Assembly: GCF_020536995.1 (NCBI RefSeq)
Contig: NC_068363.1
Location: 5,996,598-6,060,597, forward strand
Reading direction: 5' to 3'
DNA length: 64,000 bases
Source: Dreissena polymorpha
Taxonomy: Eukaryota; Mollusca; Bivalvia; Myida; Dreissenidae
Positions 52,431-64,000 of this stretch are shown in pieces. Every line of letters starts with the position of its first letter. Position 1 is the stretch's first letter. The notes beneath the pieces are model-generated. The model worked only from the letters and a program-made list of their open reading frames with translations. It was not told the DNA's origin and searched no databases. The position numbers and the translations under genes are program-made.

Positions 52431-54993
52431 GTTTTTATTTAAATCATTTAGGCGCGCGTTTGGTTTGAGATTAATTAATGGGTGTATGAGTTTCGGCTAT
52501 TTTTTTAAGCGGGTTAAACTCCGAACACTTTGCATAGACTGTGCTAAGGAGGTCATCCCAGTGTTAATCTTTTAATGTTTATAGTTGGCGTTTTGTTATA
52601 TGGAATGGATGCTTTTTCAATGCATTTTCAATCGTTATTAACTTTGAACTATAGAATCTATATTGCTTGACTGATACGTTTAATATCATTCTGCTACATA
52701 CAATTAAAAAGTAATACTGAACAAACGACCATGGTTACCTATTTGTGTTGCTCTTCATTTTCTCGTATATTAAACATTTATGAACATTTGGTTTAATAAA
52801 TCTATGTCGGCAGGAAACTATTTAAAAAAAGTTGTACATGATTTAAGGAATTATCTTATGTGGATATTGAATGCAATATACAGCCATGTCATTTAAATAG
52901 TACAATTAACGATTACTTAGTATCGGCGTATCGGTATTTCAATATCAATTTTAAAAGTTATGTAGCTTAATTAACAACGTGTGTATAAGTGTTACATGAA
53001 AAATCTCGATCAACAATTTAGTTTTTCCTATTTTTCTGTACATTGAATCCCATATACTAAAATCCTCTTAAAGATGTGTTACTTATTGAATACATAACTA
53101 CAACTAAGTGATTTCAAACGACAAAGCATTTATTTCCATTTATTATTGTGAAATTCCATAATTGTATACATATAAATGTTTAATATCCCCCAAAATAATC
53201 AATCATTCATATCGATATGATTTTTTATGATATGCAGTAAGATGTTTATCATACTAATATATAGAGCGATATTGATTGTTTTCAAACCATTGTCTGATGT
53301 ATTTTCTAAATATTTATTGAATTTGCATATGTTTGAGATTACCCTAATTTCGAAAAAATAATGTTGTTCAAGGTCCAATAATTAAATAAATAACACTGAT
53401 GAACCTAGATAATGATTTTATTTTTCTATCAACAAAAGTCGGTTTAATTAAACTTCCATTTATTCTGTTAAAATTTTATGTATAACAAAAACACACACAC
53501 ACAAACTGCCTCGAACGTCCTTATATACATATATCGATACTAGTGATTTGTCGATAATAGATCAATCTTAATCTTAGTTTGATTAAATTTTAAGTTCATG
53601 TTGAACTGTGAAACTGATTTGAGAAATAAACAATGGATCAAAGAAAAGAAGATAATTGCCCTTGAAATAATAAGTGTTGCTTAGTAATATGCACATTTTG
53701 AAACCATATATCTAAGAAAAAGTACATGAATCATTTGATTCACTTTAAAATGTCATTCGTTTTACGGACGATTGAACATCGCATGCATACCATGCAATAT
53801 ATAGCCATGTCGCAACAACTGTTTGACGAAGTGCCAATTTTGAACACAGAAAATCAAGTTTCCATGATTGAATTATATAATTATATGGCTTGACAAACCT
53901 TATATCTCGTCAATCATGTCAAACATGCTTGTTCACTGAAGTTTGAAAAAAAACGCCTTATGTTCAATTGTGTCATTGAACGGTATAACTCATTATAGGT
54001 TTGCTACAATCCACTATGCATATGCACAAACTTCGTAGATGCATGACATTTGATGATTATTAAACTAACTCAAAACTACTCAACCTAGTCAACGCAACCG
54101 GATGATCAGTAAATTTACACCAAGCACAGTTTTCACACGACATTGTTATGAGGTAAGATAACATAAAATATATAAAATATACAGAACAAATACCATTTTG
54201 TAGCATTTACTGTTGACAATTTAGATTTAGAAATACAAATGCAATGTCACATTCAGCTGCGTCTTACGTTACACGATAACCAGTGCACAAGTGTCGAATC
54301 GTCAGCATATTCTGGTCAATAACTGATGAGTTCGTCGGCGATTTTAAAATCACGTTTAAAAAACATGGGCGTCTGATTGTGCAGAAACGTTTTGTTTAGA
54401 TATATATATAAATGTTGCATACATTACTCTCAAAACCACTTAAATGATTTAAATAAGTTGAATATTTTGGCATACATAATGCTACTAATTACTGTTCACA
54501 AATTATGCAAATTTAAAATGTTATATGCACTTACATGCTAGGACAGGTAACGTAAAAATGACAAGCCCGATTGTGCAGAACTGTGATGATATTCTCCAAT
54601 GTTTTAACATTTTAACAGCTACTTATTTGTATTCAAAATACAATTTAGGTACGTTTTAAATTATTTGTTCCACCTGAAATCAGCTATACCCGTTTCGATT
54701 ATAAATCCATTACTCAAATCCAAAACGAAACAAGCGGGTAAAACCGTAATTTGATATTCAATACAGCATTTTGAATATGCGTCGACAACTGTGTGTTCGT
54801 AAATAATCGATTTTTCACGCCTCTCCTCTTTTATAGTTAACTTAAATATCAATTAATTTATGCAAACAGCATTTTCCCACTACAGTATGTTGGTATGCTA
54901 TTATCGTTGTAAATAATTATTAAATGAAATGCAAATTGTATTGACAACAACATATACATTATTTATGCAATGGTCCTCAGTAAAACCACACAA
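52430..54993 (-). repeat. Segmental duplicate, copy 3, carrying exon 1 and promoter
   Basis: The close relative of copy 2 across its full length. It contains one extra block near 52,870-53,130 not seen in copy 2. Homology to copy 2 ends at about 54,993, where a LINE fragment is inserted, and resumes at 55,650. Confidence 0.85.
54535..54610 (-). CDS. Signal-peptide exon, copy 3
   Basis: 76 nt, ATG at 54,608-54,610, 25 codons ending 'FCTIGLVIFTLPVLA', then one base and GTAAGT (phase 1). The N-terminal part differs ('MLKHWRISSQ') from copy 2, while the hydrophobic core and cleavage region are kept. The conserved upstream block and TTAAAATG start context are present. As with copy 2, no own body exons were found nearby. 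Confidence 0.6.
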
Positions 54994-55665
54994 GTCAACG
55001 TGAAATGTAAAGCCAAGCATTTCAAATGTCTGTTGGTTCCAGTTTAGTGCCCATCTTGTTTTAATGCTTTCGGAGCCAAACTTATTTTTACATATCGAAA
55101 CAACTTTTGTTTTGTCAAAATTAACGTTAAATCCTAAGTAGTATGTAAATTGTGAAAATAAATCTAAAGTTTCATTGAGAGATGCTGTCGAGCCATCCAG
55201 GATTATAGAAGTGCCGTCGTGAAATTTTCAAAATTTGTATTCTTTGTCATTAATTTGTATTTCCTTAATCTTAGTATTTGACCTTTGTTTAATGGGCAAT
55301 ATTTCAGCGCATAGTATAAAAATATTAAAGCTGAGTGGATCTCCTTGTCTGCAGCCACGTAGTAATATAAAAAAAGTGGATAAAAACCGCCGATACAATG
55401 TCTTTTAACAATACATTACACGATTTTATTATGTCAGGGTCAAAATTAAATTATGATAGAGTCCAATTAACAAATGCCCATGACAAAGAATCAAATGTTT
55501 TTTCTAAATCTATAAGCAACAGCAGACCCGGGATATCGTTTTTTCTGTGTAATTATGTATATCGTAAATGAGTCTAGTGTTCTCTCCTATGAACCTACCC
55601 TTGGTTAATCCAGTTTGGTGTTTGCTTATTAATTTATCTATATAAGTTGATTGTCATGGACCGAC
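54994..55665 (-). mobile_element. LINE fragment (same family as 48.8 kb), minus strand
   Basis: Read on the minus strand it gives 'TKGRFIGENTRLIYDI' near 55,620, 'LLIDLEKTFDSLSWAFVN' in a shifted frame near 55,500, and degraded palm and C-terminal phrases to about 55,010. It corresponds to the part of the plus-strand copy at 50,440-51,050. It interrupts the duplicate copy 3, so it arrived after the duplication that made copies 2 and 3, or the copy 2 locus lost it. Confidence 0.75.
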
Positions 55666-55959
55666 TTAAACGGCGACTAGCGACATAACGTTTTAAATTG
55701 TACATTAAATGAACAGTGGTTTGTGCGACACAACGCATCTCCCCGTATAATAGTAACCGTTTGTCACACTCAGTAATCAAGTATACAAGATAACTCTCCT
55801 ACGTTTGCCTGTTTTTATAACTTTAACGATTCAATTTATGTTCCGGTCTAATGCGTCAATTAAAAAACACCTATTCTTCCGACTACTTGACTGTAATTAG
55901 TTAACATGTGAGGATGCCTTGTGTTCTATGCAAAAGCTTCCTGAATGTATGGCATTCAA

Positions 55960-58490
55960 CGCTTCAAACATGTGTTTGAGCTCTTTTACTGAAGCCGTAT
56001 AGTAGTACTCAGTTCTCTGAAGTGAGTTCATTTGGTATAACTGTTTATAATCAGTAGACATCTAAATGTCTCGCACATTTTCGGCAAAGTAATATTTACA
56101 AAGATACAAAAACTTAAAGTCATCTGTAAAATAACACAGTCGTATCGGGTGCAAAATTCTCGATTGTTTGGCCATTTGCATGGATGGCGTGAGTTGAGTT
56201 TTATAACATAGTTTTCTTTCATCTTTTTCCCGCTGTTCGAAGCTGTGCCTATTGCAAATAATTATGAATAATTATAATTCTTAAGATCGATCCCTGCTTG
56301 GTGTGCTTCAACCGGTTAATGTAAATAGAGTTTTTTAATATCGTCTAATTCGGAAGCTTAACTAGTATAATTTAGATTTTGCCTTTATTAATATGACATT
56401 ACTTACATCTGATCTCGTTGTGCATTATCCTAAAAAATCCTTTCGTAAAAAGGACTTTCAAAGCACCAAAGGATGTAATCGCAATCGATTGAATAGAAGT
56501 AATATGAATTTATAAACTGTTATCATAAACGTTAATGCAATCTGTGAAAATAATTAATAAAAACTCATACCGAACAGGAATAGATTGCAATTGTTTATGA
56601 CAAACTTCGTTATATGTACATACCTTATTTAAACTGTGAATATACAATAATCAATATTTTATTAATGAAATACTCTCACAACATTTATAAAACGCCAATT
56701 TTGTACGTACTTCGAGTTTCTCAAGCAAGCGTTGAACATCCTATTTCAAACCGCAGATATACTAGTATGTACTAGTAAGGGCAGAGGGACGAAAAAATAA
56801 TTTCTTAACAACCCGAGGTTTGTTATTCAAGAATTTGAGGGTATAATAAATATTCTAACCTAGGAAGGTTCTTAATGTAGGGCGGAAAGGCGAGGCGAAT
56901 ACTAATCGAGGAGGATACTATTTTATTCCTTGAAACATGCGTATTAAATGTGTTTTTTTTAATTTTACCACACGAATATGCTGTGTAATGCAAATCATAG
57001 ACAAGTACTAAGTGAATGCTTTAATTAGAAAAAAACACTCTCCTCAACTTGTTATATACATTTTAATAAGCAGTTAAACTTTCGATAAAGCCAATAAATG
57101 ATTTTGGGTACCACTGTAATCTTTTATAAAACTTTTATATTGTTAACATTTCTAATAAGATTCCCACTTTAATAAGAATACACAATTTATTGCACACACT
57201 TCCAAATCTCTATGTTACTTAAAAAATCAATTTAGGTTAATTTAGCTCATAGGATCGAATGCTGCGACTATGATCGCACGCCTTTAACATTTAGTGAATT
57301 TAATCGAATACCCAACATGGGATATCGAAAAAAGGTTATCGTCTTCACAGTACGTAGTGTTGTTTGGGTAGGTGGAAATAAACAATTTGTTTTTGCCTTA
57401 GTTTGAACGGTATTTCGTTTAGAAAACAATAACCATTTCTATTTTTAAGGGTCAAGTCTGGGGTACATTATATTATTACCGCCATCTTGGGGTTTATGAG
57501 TTTCAAACGTCATTACATATGAACATTGTACTTCAATAATTTATATTTAATTTAAAATATTTTGTATATATTTACAAAAATGTACATATCAAATATATTG
57601 GTAATATGAAATTTATGTTTAAAATAATTGCGAATATATTGCTTTTTAAATATATTGTATTTATTGAAAATCTATGATATAAATATATAAAATATATATT
57701 TGATTTCAATGTAAATTGCATGTTTCCAGTCTCTATATGAGTTTTTTTTATGAAGAACGTGTGGTTATTTATGAGAAACGTGTGTTCTAGTTTGGAACAA
57801 CGAACTTTGTAATAGTTTTACTCCATCAATAAATAAATATTTATTCTACTTATATATTAATATAAAACGATATAAAGAAATATCCGATTATTATAAATGA
57901 AACAAAGTACATATTTTTGAACGTATCAATTTATTTCAATTATCAAGTGTTCGTTTGTAAATTACAATTGATAAAACTGAATTGCTGAGGTATTTTGTAT
58001 TTTATATCTTAAATTATTTGCACGTATTTAAATTATGCGCTATACAATGTACCTACTTATCAAGGAGAGTCAAGAAACAAATGAACACATATTATGGAAC
58101 ATAAAACACAATGCATAAACGAGTTTACTATGCACTTTTAAAGCGGAATTAGATCTATGCACACTTTAGCATTAGCAATAGCGGTTCTTTCTATAACTTC
58201 TGATCTTCCAGCGGTCATGAACAAAGTTCAAGGGAAACCTTGTTTGATATGTATTTATTAAAATATAGTTTACCAAGTGTTTATATAAATGAGACAGATG
58301 TGTCAATCGTTGAATAAATACTTATTCAAACATACTCATTTTTTATTTATTTAAATAATCCCACAAAGGCCGTCGATATGCTGCTTGTGTGGTACATATG
58401 GGAATATATGTTCCATAGAACCAAATGATTGTAATGTTGATCTGCCATTCATACAAACGTACAAATATCTACCAAGAGACCACGAGTGGA
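55960..58490. other. Long AT-rich spacer, no supported gene
   Basis: No exon, RNA gene or known repeat recognised. 57,480-57,720 is extremely AT-rich with imperfect 'atatatttg' phrases. A short less AT-rich block near 56,760-56,910 has no recognised identity. Confidence 0.4.
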
Positions 58491-58497
58491 TTTGATG

Positions 58498-61400
58498 CTA
58501 GTCATTTTCAAGCGTTGCATTCACATACACAGCTGCTCCTGTAATACAAAACACTGTATTATTTTTAAATAAATATTTTTATGGTATCTTAAAAAAATAA
58601 TTATATTGGGCATGACATAAATTTCATGCATTTTAATTAGAAGAGTTAAAAGATATTAGAATGTGGTCACCTAAATCTAGATGTACAGCAGTGTTCTCAC
58701 ACAGACGTGTTCGATCTGTCCTCGGCTGAGGTCCTTATTCGTTGTACACATGCGTGGAGCTATATATAAAACATTAGATTTAATATACGTACATAACCAT
58801 GCAACCTGCATAAATATTAACCTTTATATTGAAAGTACTTTATTTATTTCAATGCTAGATATTAAATGAGGTAATTGATTGCAATGAAGGATAGGCGTGT
58901 TGTTACCTTTTATGAGCATCTGAAATAGAAAACACAGCATTATTACTTATTAGAATAGCAATGCGAAAACCTTGTATGTGAATGCGACGACGAACACAAG
59001 CACCACACACCAATTAATAATAAAAACGTCGCAATAATTTATAATGACACATAAACATAATCAAATTCACTTATAAATATTGAAATGCCTTTAAGAAAAA
59101 AGCAGTAAAACATAATTTGATTTTTAAGACTAGGTTCTCCTTTTTTGATAAATAAAAACAATGAATGAACGTGCAATTTAGTGAACATAATTGCTGTTGT
59201 CTCAGCAAAGTTAGAGGGATGCAAATGTGATTATGTTAGAAACTGAATGCTTTACACGTATACAACTTACCTAAACTATCATACATATTTGTCTTAAGTT
59301 CATTAGCGTTGTCCGTAGAGTTGATATCAGACTCGTTACGTCTAGAAACATAACTCATTTTCATTAGATTCCTCATATGCATTTTCTACTTGTGACTGTT
59401 GTTAAATAAATGTTTTAGTTACTTTTCAATGTAGTTACACACATGTTTGATGTCGATTGCTCGATTAAATATGTTCAAAAATCACATGTTATTGGCATTT
59501 TTACGTACCGAATATCATTACGATTTCCAAGGGACTCATAATCCCCTACAATGAAAAAACCTACAGTAAATACACACTACGTTAATAAAAACAAAATGTA
59601 TTAAATGGATAATCCATGGAATTTATCCCATCATCAGACGTGCATTGTCGAAATAAACCACTGTGGAATATATTTTCCTTTATTTCGGCAATGCTGAAAT
59701 ATAGCTCCCACGCACGGCGGACTCTTATATCAGTCATGTGTGGAGGATGGTCATATTACTCGGAATCAACTATAAAGTAATCATTGTTAGTAAAACCGAA
59801 TCAGATTCAACATAACAAACAATTTGATATCAAGATGAAATATATTTTAAACATAAAATGCAACACAAAAAGCAAAATAACAACTTATGACGTCATTATT
59901 AACACGTCAATCGACAAAAGTCATATTCTTGCCCGCTAAAGCTGCAGTTTTTTAGTATTTTTTCAGTATTTCTTTAAAATCGGGGACGTAGAGGTATGAT
60001 AAACAAAAAAACATGTAAGCACCTGATCTTTTTGTAATATATTAGGCTCGGCACGAATAAAATAATAAAACAATGTCTGCTTAAAATAACTTTCGGTTTT
60101 TCCGTGTATATCTATTTTCCTGTTCTATTTTTAAAGAAATAATTGACGCCAATGCTCGTGGTTCAGATTTTCTAAGCCTCAGAAAATAAACTTTGCTTTA
60201 TTCGGCACCGACCTAGTATTCTCTATATGAACTATTTTATGAACTGTATATGGAAAGAACTAATTTATTCTAATTGTTTAACTAAACCAGATGTCATCAT
60301 TTCTTCCGTCAAAGCGTCGTACCATTGTTTATCGCTGACACAACGGGTGTCTCATAAAGCACTTGTCCGGAGGATTCTGAAATAAGCACAATATTATTCA
60401 TATGGCAAAATATGCATTAAAATATTCACATATTTAAACAAGATTAAATGTATTTACCTGGCTTACGAACGTCTTTGCAAATTAACATGAGTTCGTATTT
60501 TCTGATTGCAACGACAGTCATCAGAATGGCAAGTAGTCCAATAAGTCCTCCCACAATACCTCCGGTTATTACCCCAGCTTTAGAACTGCTTGCGGATGAA
60601 ACTTGATCTGCAAAAAGTGTCCCCACTCATGAAAATAATAAATAAAATGTTAAAATACAAGTTTCTTCGGCAACATCCATATATAAAATATAGTGGTACA
60701 TGCCAAATACTAAATTGCAAAAAACTGCTTATATCTTAAAAAAAGTGTAATAATCTTATATGTGCATACAACATTATTTTCGAGACTCTGGCTTGATACA
60801 AAAATTAACACTTCCCGTTCAATAAACACGTTAACGTAAATCTAATTTACTAATTACCACTTGTAGTTATCTGGATAATTCTACAAAGTAGAATAGGCTA
60901 ATTCCCAATATTAAACAAACTATATTGCACCAACTTTTTACAGTAGACGATGATGGGAATACTGATGATGTACGCACTAAGGTCGTTAATGATACAATGA
61001 ATTATGGTCATACAATAACCTGGTGCCTCTGTAGTAGTAACGTTGTTTGCTATCGAATAGTCACTGGTCCCTTGCTTATTGAACGAGAACAGCCTTATCC
61101 AGTACAGTGTCTCTGGTTCCAGTCCTGACAGAGTTTCATTGAATGCAACCTCATTGCTGTACGTCCCACCATCAATCAAGGAAACATTCTTCCAGTGTAC
61201 TGCATCGGTGCTAGTCTGTATTACAAATGTCTGTGGATAACCACCATAAAAACCGGGTAACCAGGATACTCCAGCAGAGTTATATTTCTCATTCAGTACC
61301 TGAACAGTATGTGGGGCCTGCGGAGGACCTGAAATCATATACACACATAACGCCATTTTATGTTTCACTATTGATCAGGTTTTCATTAAATAGTATGTAA

Positions 61401-64000
61401 AATGCTTAATTTAACCAACAACAACAGCAAAAATGCATACAATCTATTATCAATATTAATAAGAACAAAAAGAGGTACAATTAAAAAAAAATCAGAAGTA
61501 AAAAAATGCGTTATAAAATGGTGTACACATTTAGGTCGTAAATGATACAATGAATTATGGTCATACAATAACTTGGTGCCTTTGTAGTAGTAACGCTGTT
61601 TGCTATCGAATAGTCACTGGTCCCTTGCTTATTGAACGAGAACAGCCTTATCCAGTACAGTGTCTCTGGTTCCAGTCCTGTCAGAGTTTCATTGAATGAA
61701 GACTCATTGTTGTACGTCCCACCATCAATCAAGGAAACATTCTTCCAGTGTACTGCATCGGTGCTAGTCTGTATTACAAATATCTGTGGATAACCACCAT
61801 GAAAACCGGGTAACCAGGATACTTCAGCAGAGTTATATTTCTCATTCAGTACCTGAACAGTATGTGGGGCCTGCGGAGGACCTGAAATCATATACACACA
61901 TAACGCCATTTCTTGTTTCACTATTGATCAGGTATTCATTAAATAGTATGTAAAATGCTTAATTTAACCAACAACAACAGCAAAAATGCATACAGTCTAT
62001 TATTAATAGTTATTAGAACAAAAAGAGGTAAAATTAAAAAAAAATCAAACGTAAAATAATGCGTTATATATTCTAGCATGAAGCCATAATATAATAAAAT
62101 TGAGACAGCGTAAATTAAACATGGTCCACATAAGTTAATATTACGATGCTTGAAAAAAGCAATTAACAGTTAACTTTTAAAATTCATGTTTCATTGATTT
62201 TTTTTCAATACATGTTGAATTTGATTTCCTTCACTTGAGCATCGACAGGGGCATATGACAGCGAAAACATAACAAATGTGGTTTTAAATCCCAAATTAAA
62301 CACAGGCATTTTACATATACATAACATTCTGGTTGAAACTTCTTTAATATCCGTTCCCAGCCAAAGTGGTGATTGGCATTTTAGTGCTTTCGCTTGCTTT
62401 GGTGTAATATCTGATGTAAAGCATCTTTATTATCGTTTCAGCTATATCAGAAGCAAATAAGTATTATAACTTAAAAACTAAAACATATTGTTAAGTATAT
62501 TTAAATAAAACTGCGTTATAGTGCTATCTTACGTAAGATTAACTGCTTTTTGCAACGACACTTGCATTTGAAACTTAAACGTTTGCATCTTAGAGGAAGT
62601 ACAAGTTGAGTTAATTTTGAATATGCGTAAAGCATGTAAACTTTATCGAATATGGTGGATTGTGTTCGCAAACTGTTGCGGTGTTCGGAACGCCTTTCGG
62701 TTTGCATAGTCAAACTGGTTTGCGAATTGGCTTATTGCTATTCGGTTTGTAAAAATTGTACCCGACGACTCATTTTATATAATTGTGTGTCGATTTGCTT
62801 TCAGGACACACTAGTACTTTTTAATCATATTTATTTTTATTTCAAAAGATAATTATTTCAATTGGTTTGTAGTCAAAAGTGTTTAGACTTTACTTTTTAA
62901 AATATAACTTATGATTTTTTTAGATCATTTGGCTATTTTTTTTTTTAGAAATTATATATCTATTAATTATCACGTTTGGATTTATATCTTTAACAGCAGT
63001 AACCTATTTTCTTGATGACTTGTGTTGGTATTTTGAAATGGAAATGTATTTTTAATAACATGCAAGTCATTTTGTGTTCAAAAGGGAATCTTTATAATGT
63101 TTACAATAGACATATTTGGAAAACATTATTTTGCAAACAACTTGGTCTCATTTTTTTAATCAATGTACTGGTCTACATAAAAGCGATACCTCTGCAAGTT
63201 TGGCCATCAGAATTCAATAGATATCCGTTGGAGCATGTACATCTATAAGACCCAGCCGTATTTTCACAGCCATGACTACATCTTTCAGTACCGTCGCGGC
63301 ATTCGTCGACATCTATTTAAAGCAATTGTGTGTCTAGAGTAAATTCAAACAAATAGATGAATTTCTGCGTTATTCCCTCAGCTCAAATAACGATTATATA
63401 CGCATAGGTATGATTTTGTTTTCTGAGCAAAGAAAACTACCCATGACTTATAATTTATTTATTTATAATGAAGATGAAAGTAACAATTTTTAGTTGATGC
63501 TCATACTTGTAAATGTCTACATTGCACTAATGTTTGAATTAATCTATGCCCTTCACAAAATCGTGAAATACCTTATCATGCCACATTGCACACACTTCCT
63601 CTATAGGTCGCCATTGGGGTTAGAAAATTATAATTCATTTACGCTTTAAAAAAACGTTTCTTTGCACTTCTCCAATTATGTTACATTATTTTTTAGTAAA
63701 ACTATTAAGTTAATGTGTTGTGTGTTCTCATTTGCACTGATATTCCTCTATAACTGAAATATGTTGAAAAATAGGGATTTATGTTTGGGATTCTCAAATG
63801 ATCATCACATTAGGCCAAACAAAATAATGTTAAGAAAGTAAACATGAAACAAATGCAATCTCCCAAATACCTTTACAGCCTTTTCCGTAGCCACCAGATG
63901 TGTAGCCGTTTTCACACTGTGTGCACCTGACTGCATCTGGGGAACCACCGCATTCCTGTCTGCCTTGTAGACACTTGGCGATGTAAATCTGTCTGCATTC
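58498..64000 (-). CDS. Single-pass EGF/fibronectin III receptor, 3' half (5' end beyond the window)
   Basis: Exons in transcript order, all junctions phase-matched: 64000(+)-63871 cysteine-rich module ('CTQCENGYTSGGYGKGC'); 63312-63190 calcium-binding EGF ('VDECRDGTERC', 'CENTAGSYRCTCSNGY'); 61881-61573 and 61328-61020, two fibronectin III modules ('LEPETLYWIRLFSFNKQG'); 60607-60458 transmembrane ('IVGGLIGLLAILMTVV'); 60376-60323; 59545-59509; 59341-59271; 58538-58498 with stop. The extracellular side has N-glycosylation sites (NVS, NET). The cytoplasmic tail is about 75 residues with tyrosines in YETP, YESL, YDSL and YVNA contexts, suggesting phosphotyrosine signalling with two YxxL motifs. 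All extracellular junctions are phase 1, the usual rule for shuffled modules. Donors GTTATT and GTACGA are weak. The family is receptor-like (scavenger, adhesion or engulfment type); no named orthologue is claimed. Confidence 0.7.
58735..58919 (-). CDS. Candidate alternative tail exons of the receptor
   Basis: A 13-nt micro-exon (58919-58907) between TATTTCAG and GTAACA, followed by 58759-58735 after ATATATAG, continues the frame of the exon at 59,271-59,341. It would give the ending 'YDSLDAHKSSTHVYNE' and a stop, instead of the main ending 'YDSLGAAVYVNATLEND'. Phase agreement is the only support; micro-exon calls by eye are weak. Confidence 0.25.
60985..62050. repeat. Recent 553-bp tandem duplication including a fibronectin III exon
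   Basis: 60,985-61,490 and 61,538-62,050 are nearly identical at an offset of 553 bp, in both the 309-nt exon and the flanking intron ('aaatagtatgtaaaatgctt', 'aacaacaacagcaaaaatgc'). The encoded modules differ at roughly ten of 103 residues. The donor of the second copy reads AAG|TT rather than CAG|GTT with shifted exon boundary residue, still in frame. Confidence 0.9.
62060..63185. other. Intron between the EGF and fibronectin III exons
   Basis: AT-rich intron sequence. No additional phase-1 cysteine-rich or beta-sandwich exon was recognised on the minus strand. The open frames here are AT-rich shadows. Confidence 0.4.

Noticed and set aside
54661-54852. 63-residue open frame upstream of signal-peptide exon copy 3
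   Set aside because: It lies in the conserved promoter block; the corresponding region in the other copies is not open and the codons show no conservation as protein.

Overview
The window is animal nuclear DNA, AT-rich and gene-poor, with short phase-matched exons in long introns and very heavy repeat content. Hairpin repeats of the GTGTCGTCCCAGATTAGCC type, the GCAAACAG...CTGTTTGC hairpin family, the 'TGACCTTGACCTTTGACC' repeat and a bivalve-style Mab-21 gene point to a bivalve mollusc, most likely a heterodont such as a dreissenid mussel. That assignment rests on recollection of these families, not on a search. All gene models below were built by eye from reading frame, splice sites and phase; no transcript evidence was available.

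Layout. 1-9 kb: an imperfect tandem array interrupted by a tRNA-derived SINE piece, a repeat carrying five nuclear-receptor half-sites, then an almost full-length but decayed LINE (Tx1/L1-like, minus strand, about 4.0-8.95 kb). 9-18.5 kb: many copies of short hairpin repeats surrounding a compact three-exon minus-strand gene for a small secreted four-cysteine protein (11,820-13,579), and a 30-bp minisatellite that stays in frame (15.2-15.5 kb). 20.2-23.2 kb: a two-exon Mab-21-domain (cGAS-like receptor type) gene on the minus strand, recently broken at one joint, with a palindromic MITE and cAMP-response-like sites in its intron and a 700-bp foldback element just upstream. 25.8-31.9 kb: dinucleotide repeats, a PIF/Harbinger-like element, an R2-like retroelement lacking its polymerase core, and a hAT-like insertion (8-bp target duplication) nested inside a hairpin repeat.

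33.3-56 kb is the most unusual part. A cysteine-rich secreted protein gene reads on the minus strand (exon 3 at 33.3 kb, exon 2 at 35.1 kb, signal-peptide exon 1 at 38.7 kb). Its signal-peptide exon and promoter were duplicated twice more upstream (45.1 and 54.6 kb). All three copies are open, of identical length (76 nt) and end in the same splice phase, but no second copy of exons 2 or 3 was found, so they may act as alternative first exons feeding one body. Between them lie a 3.6-kb nested inverted-repeat element (39.1-42.7 kb), partial extra duplicates, and two pieces of one LINE family in opposite orientation.

58.5-64 kb holds the 3' half of a minus-strand gene for a single-pass receptor: a cysteine-rich module, a calcium-binding EGF module, two nearly identical fibronectin III modules made by a recent 553-bp tandem duplication, a transmembrane segment, and a tyrosine-rich tail spread over several mini-exons, with a candidate alternative tail. 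The gene runs off the right edge.
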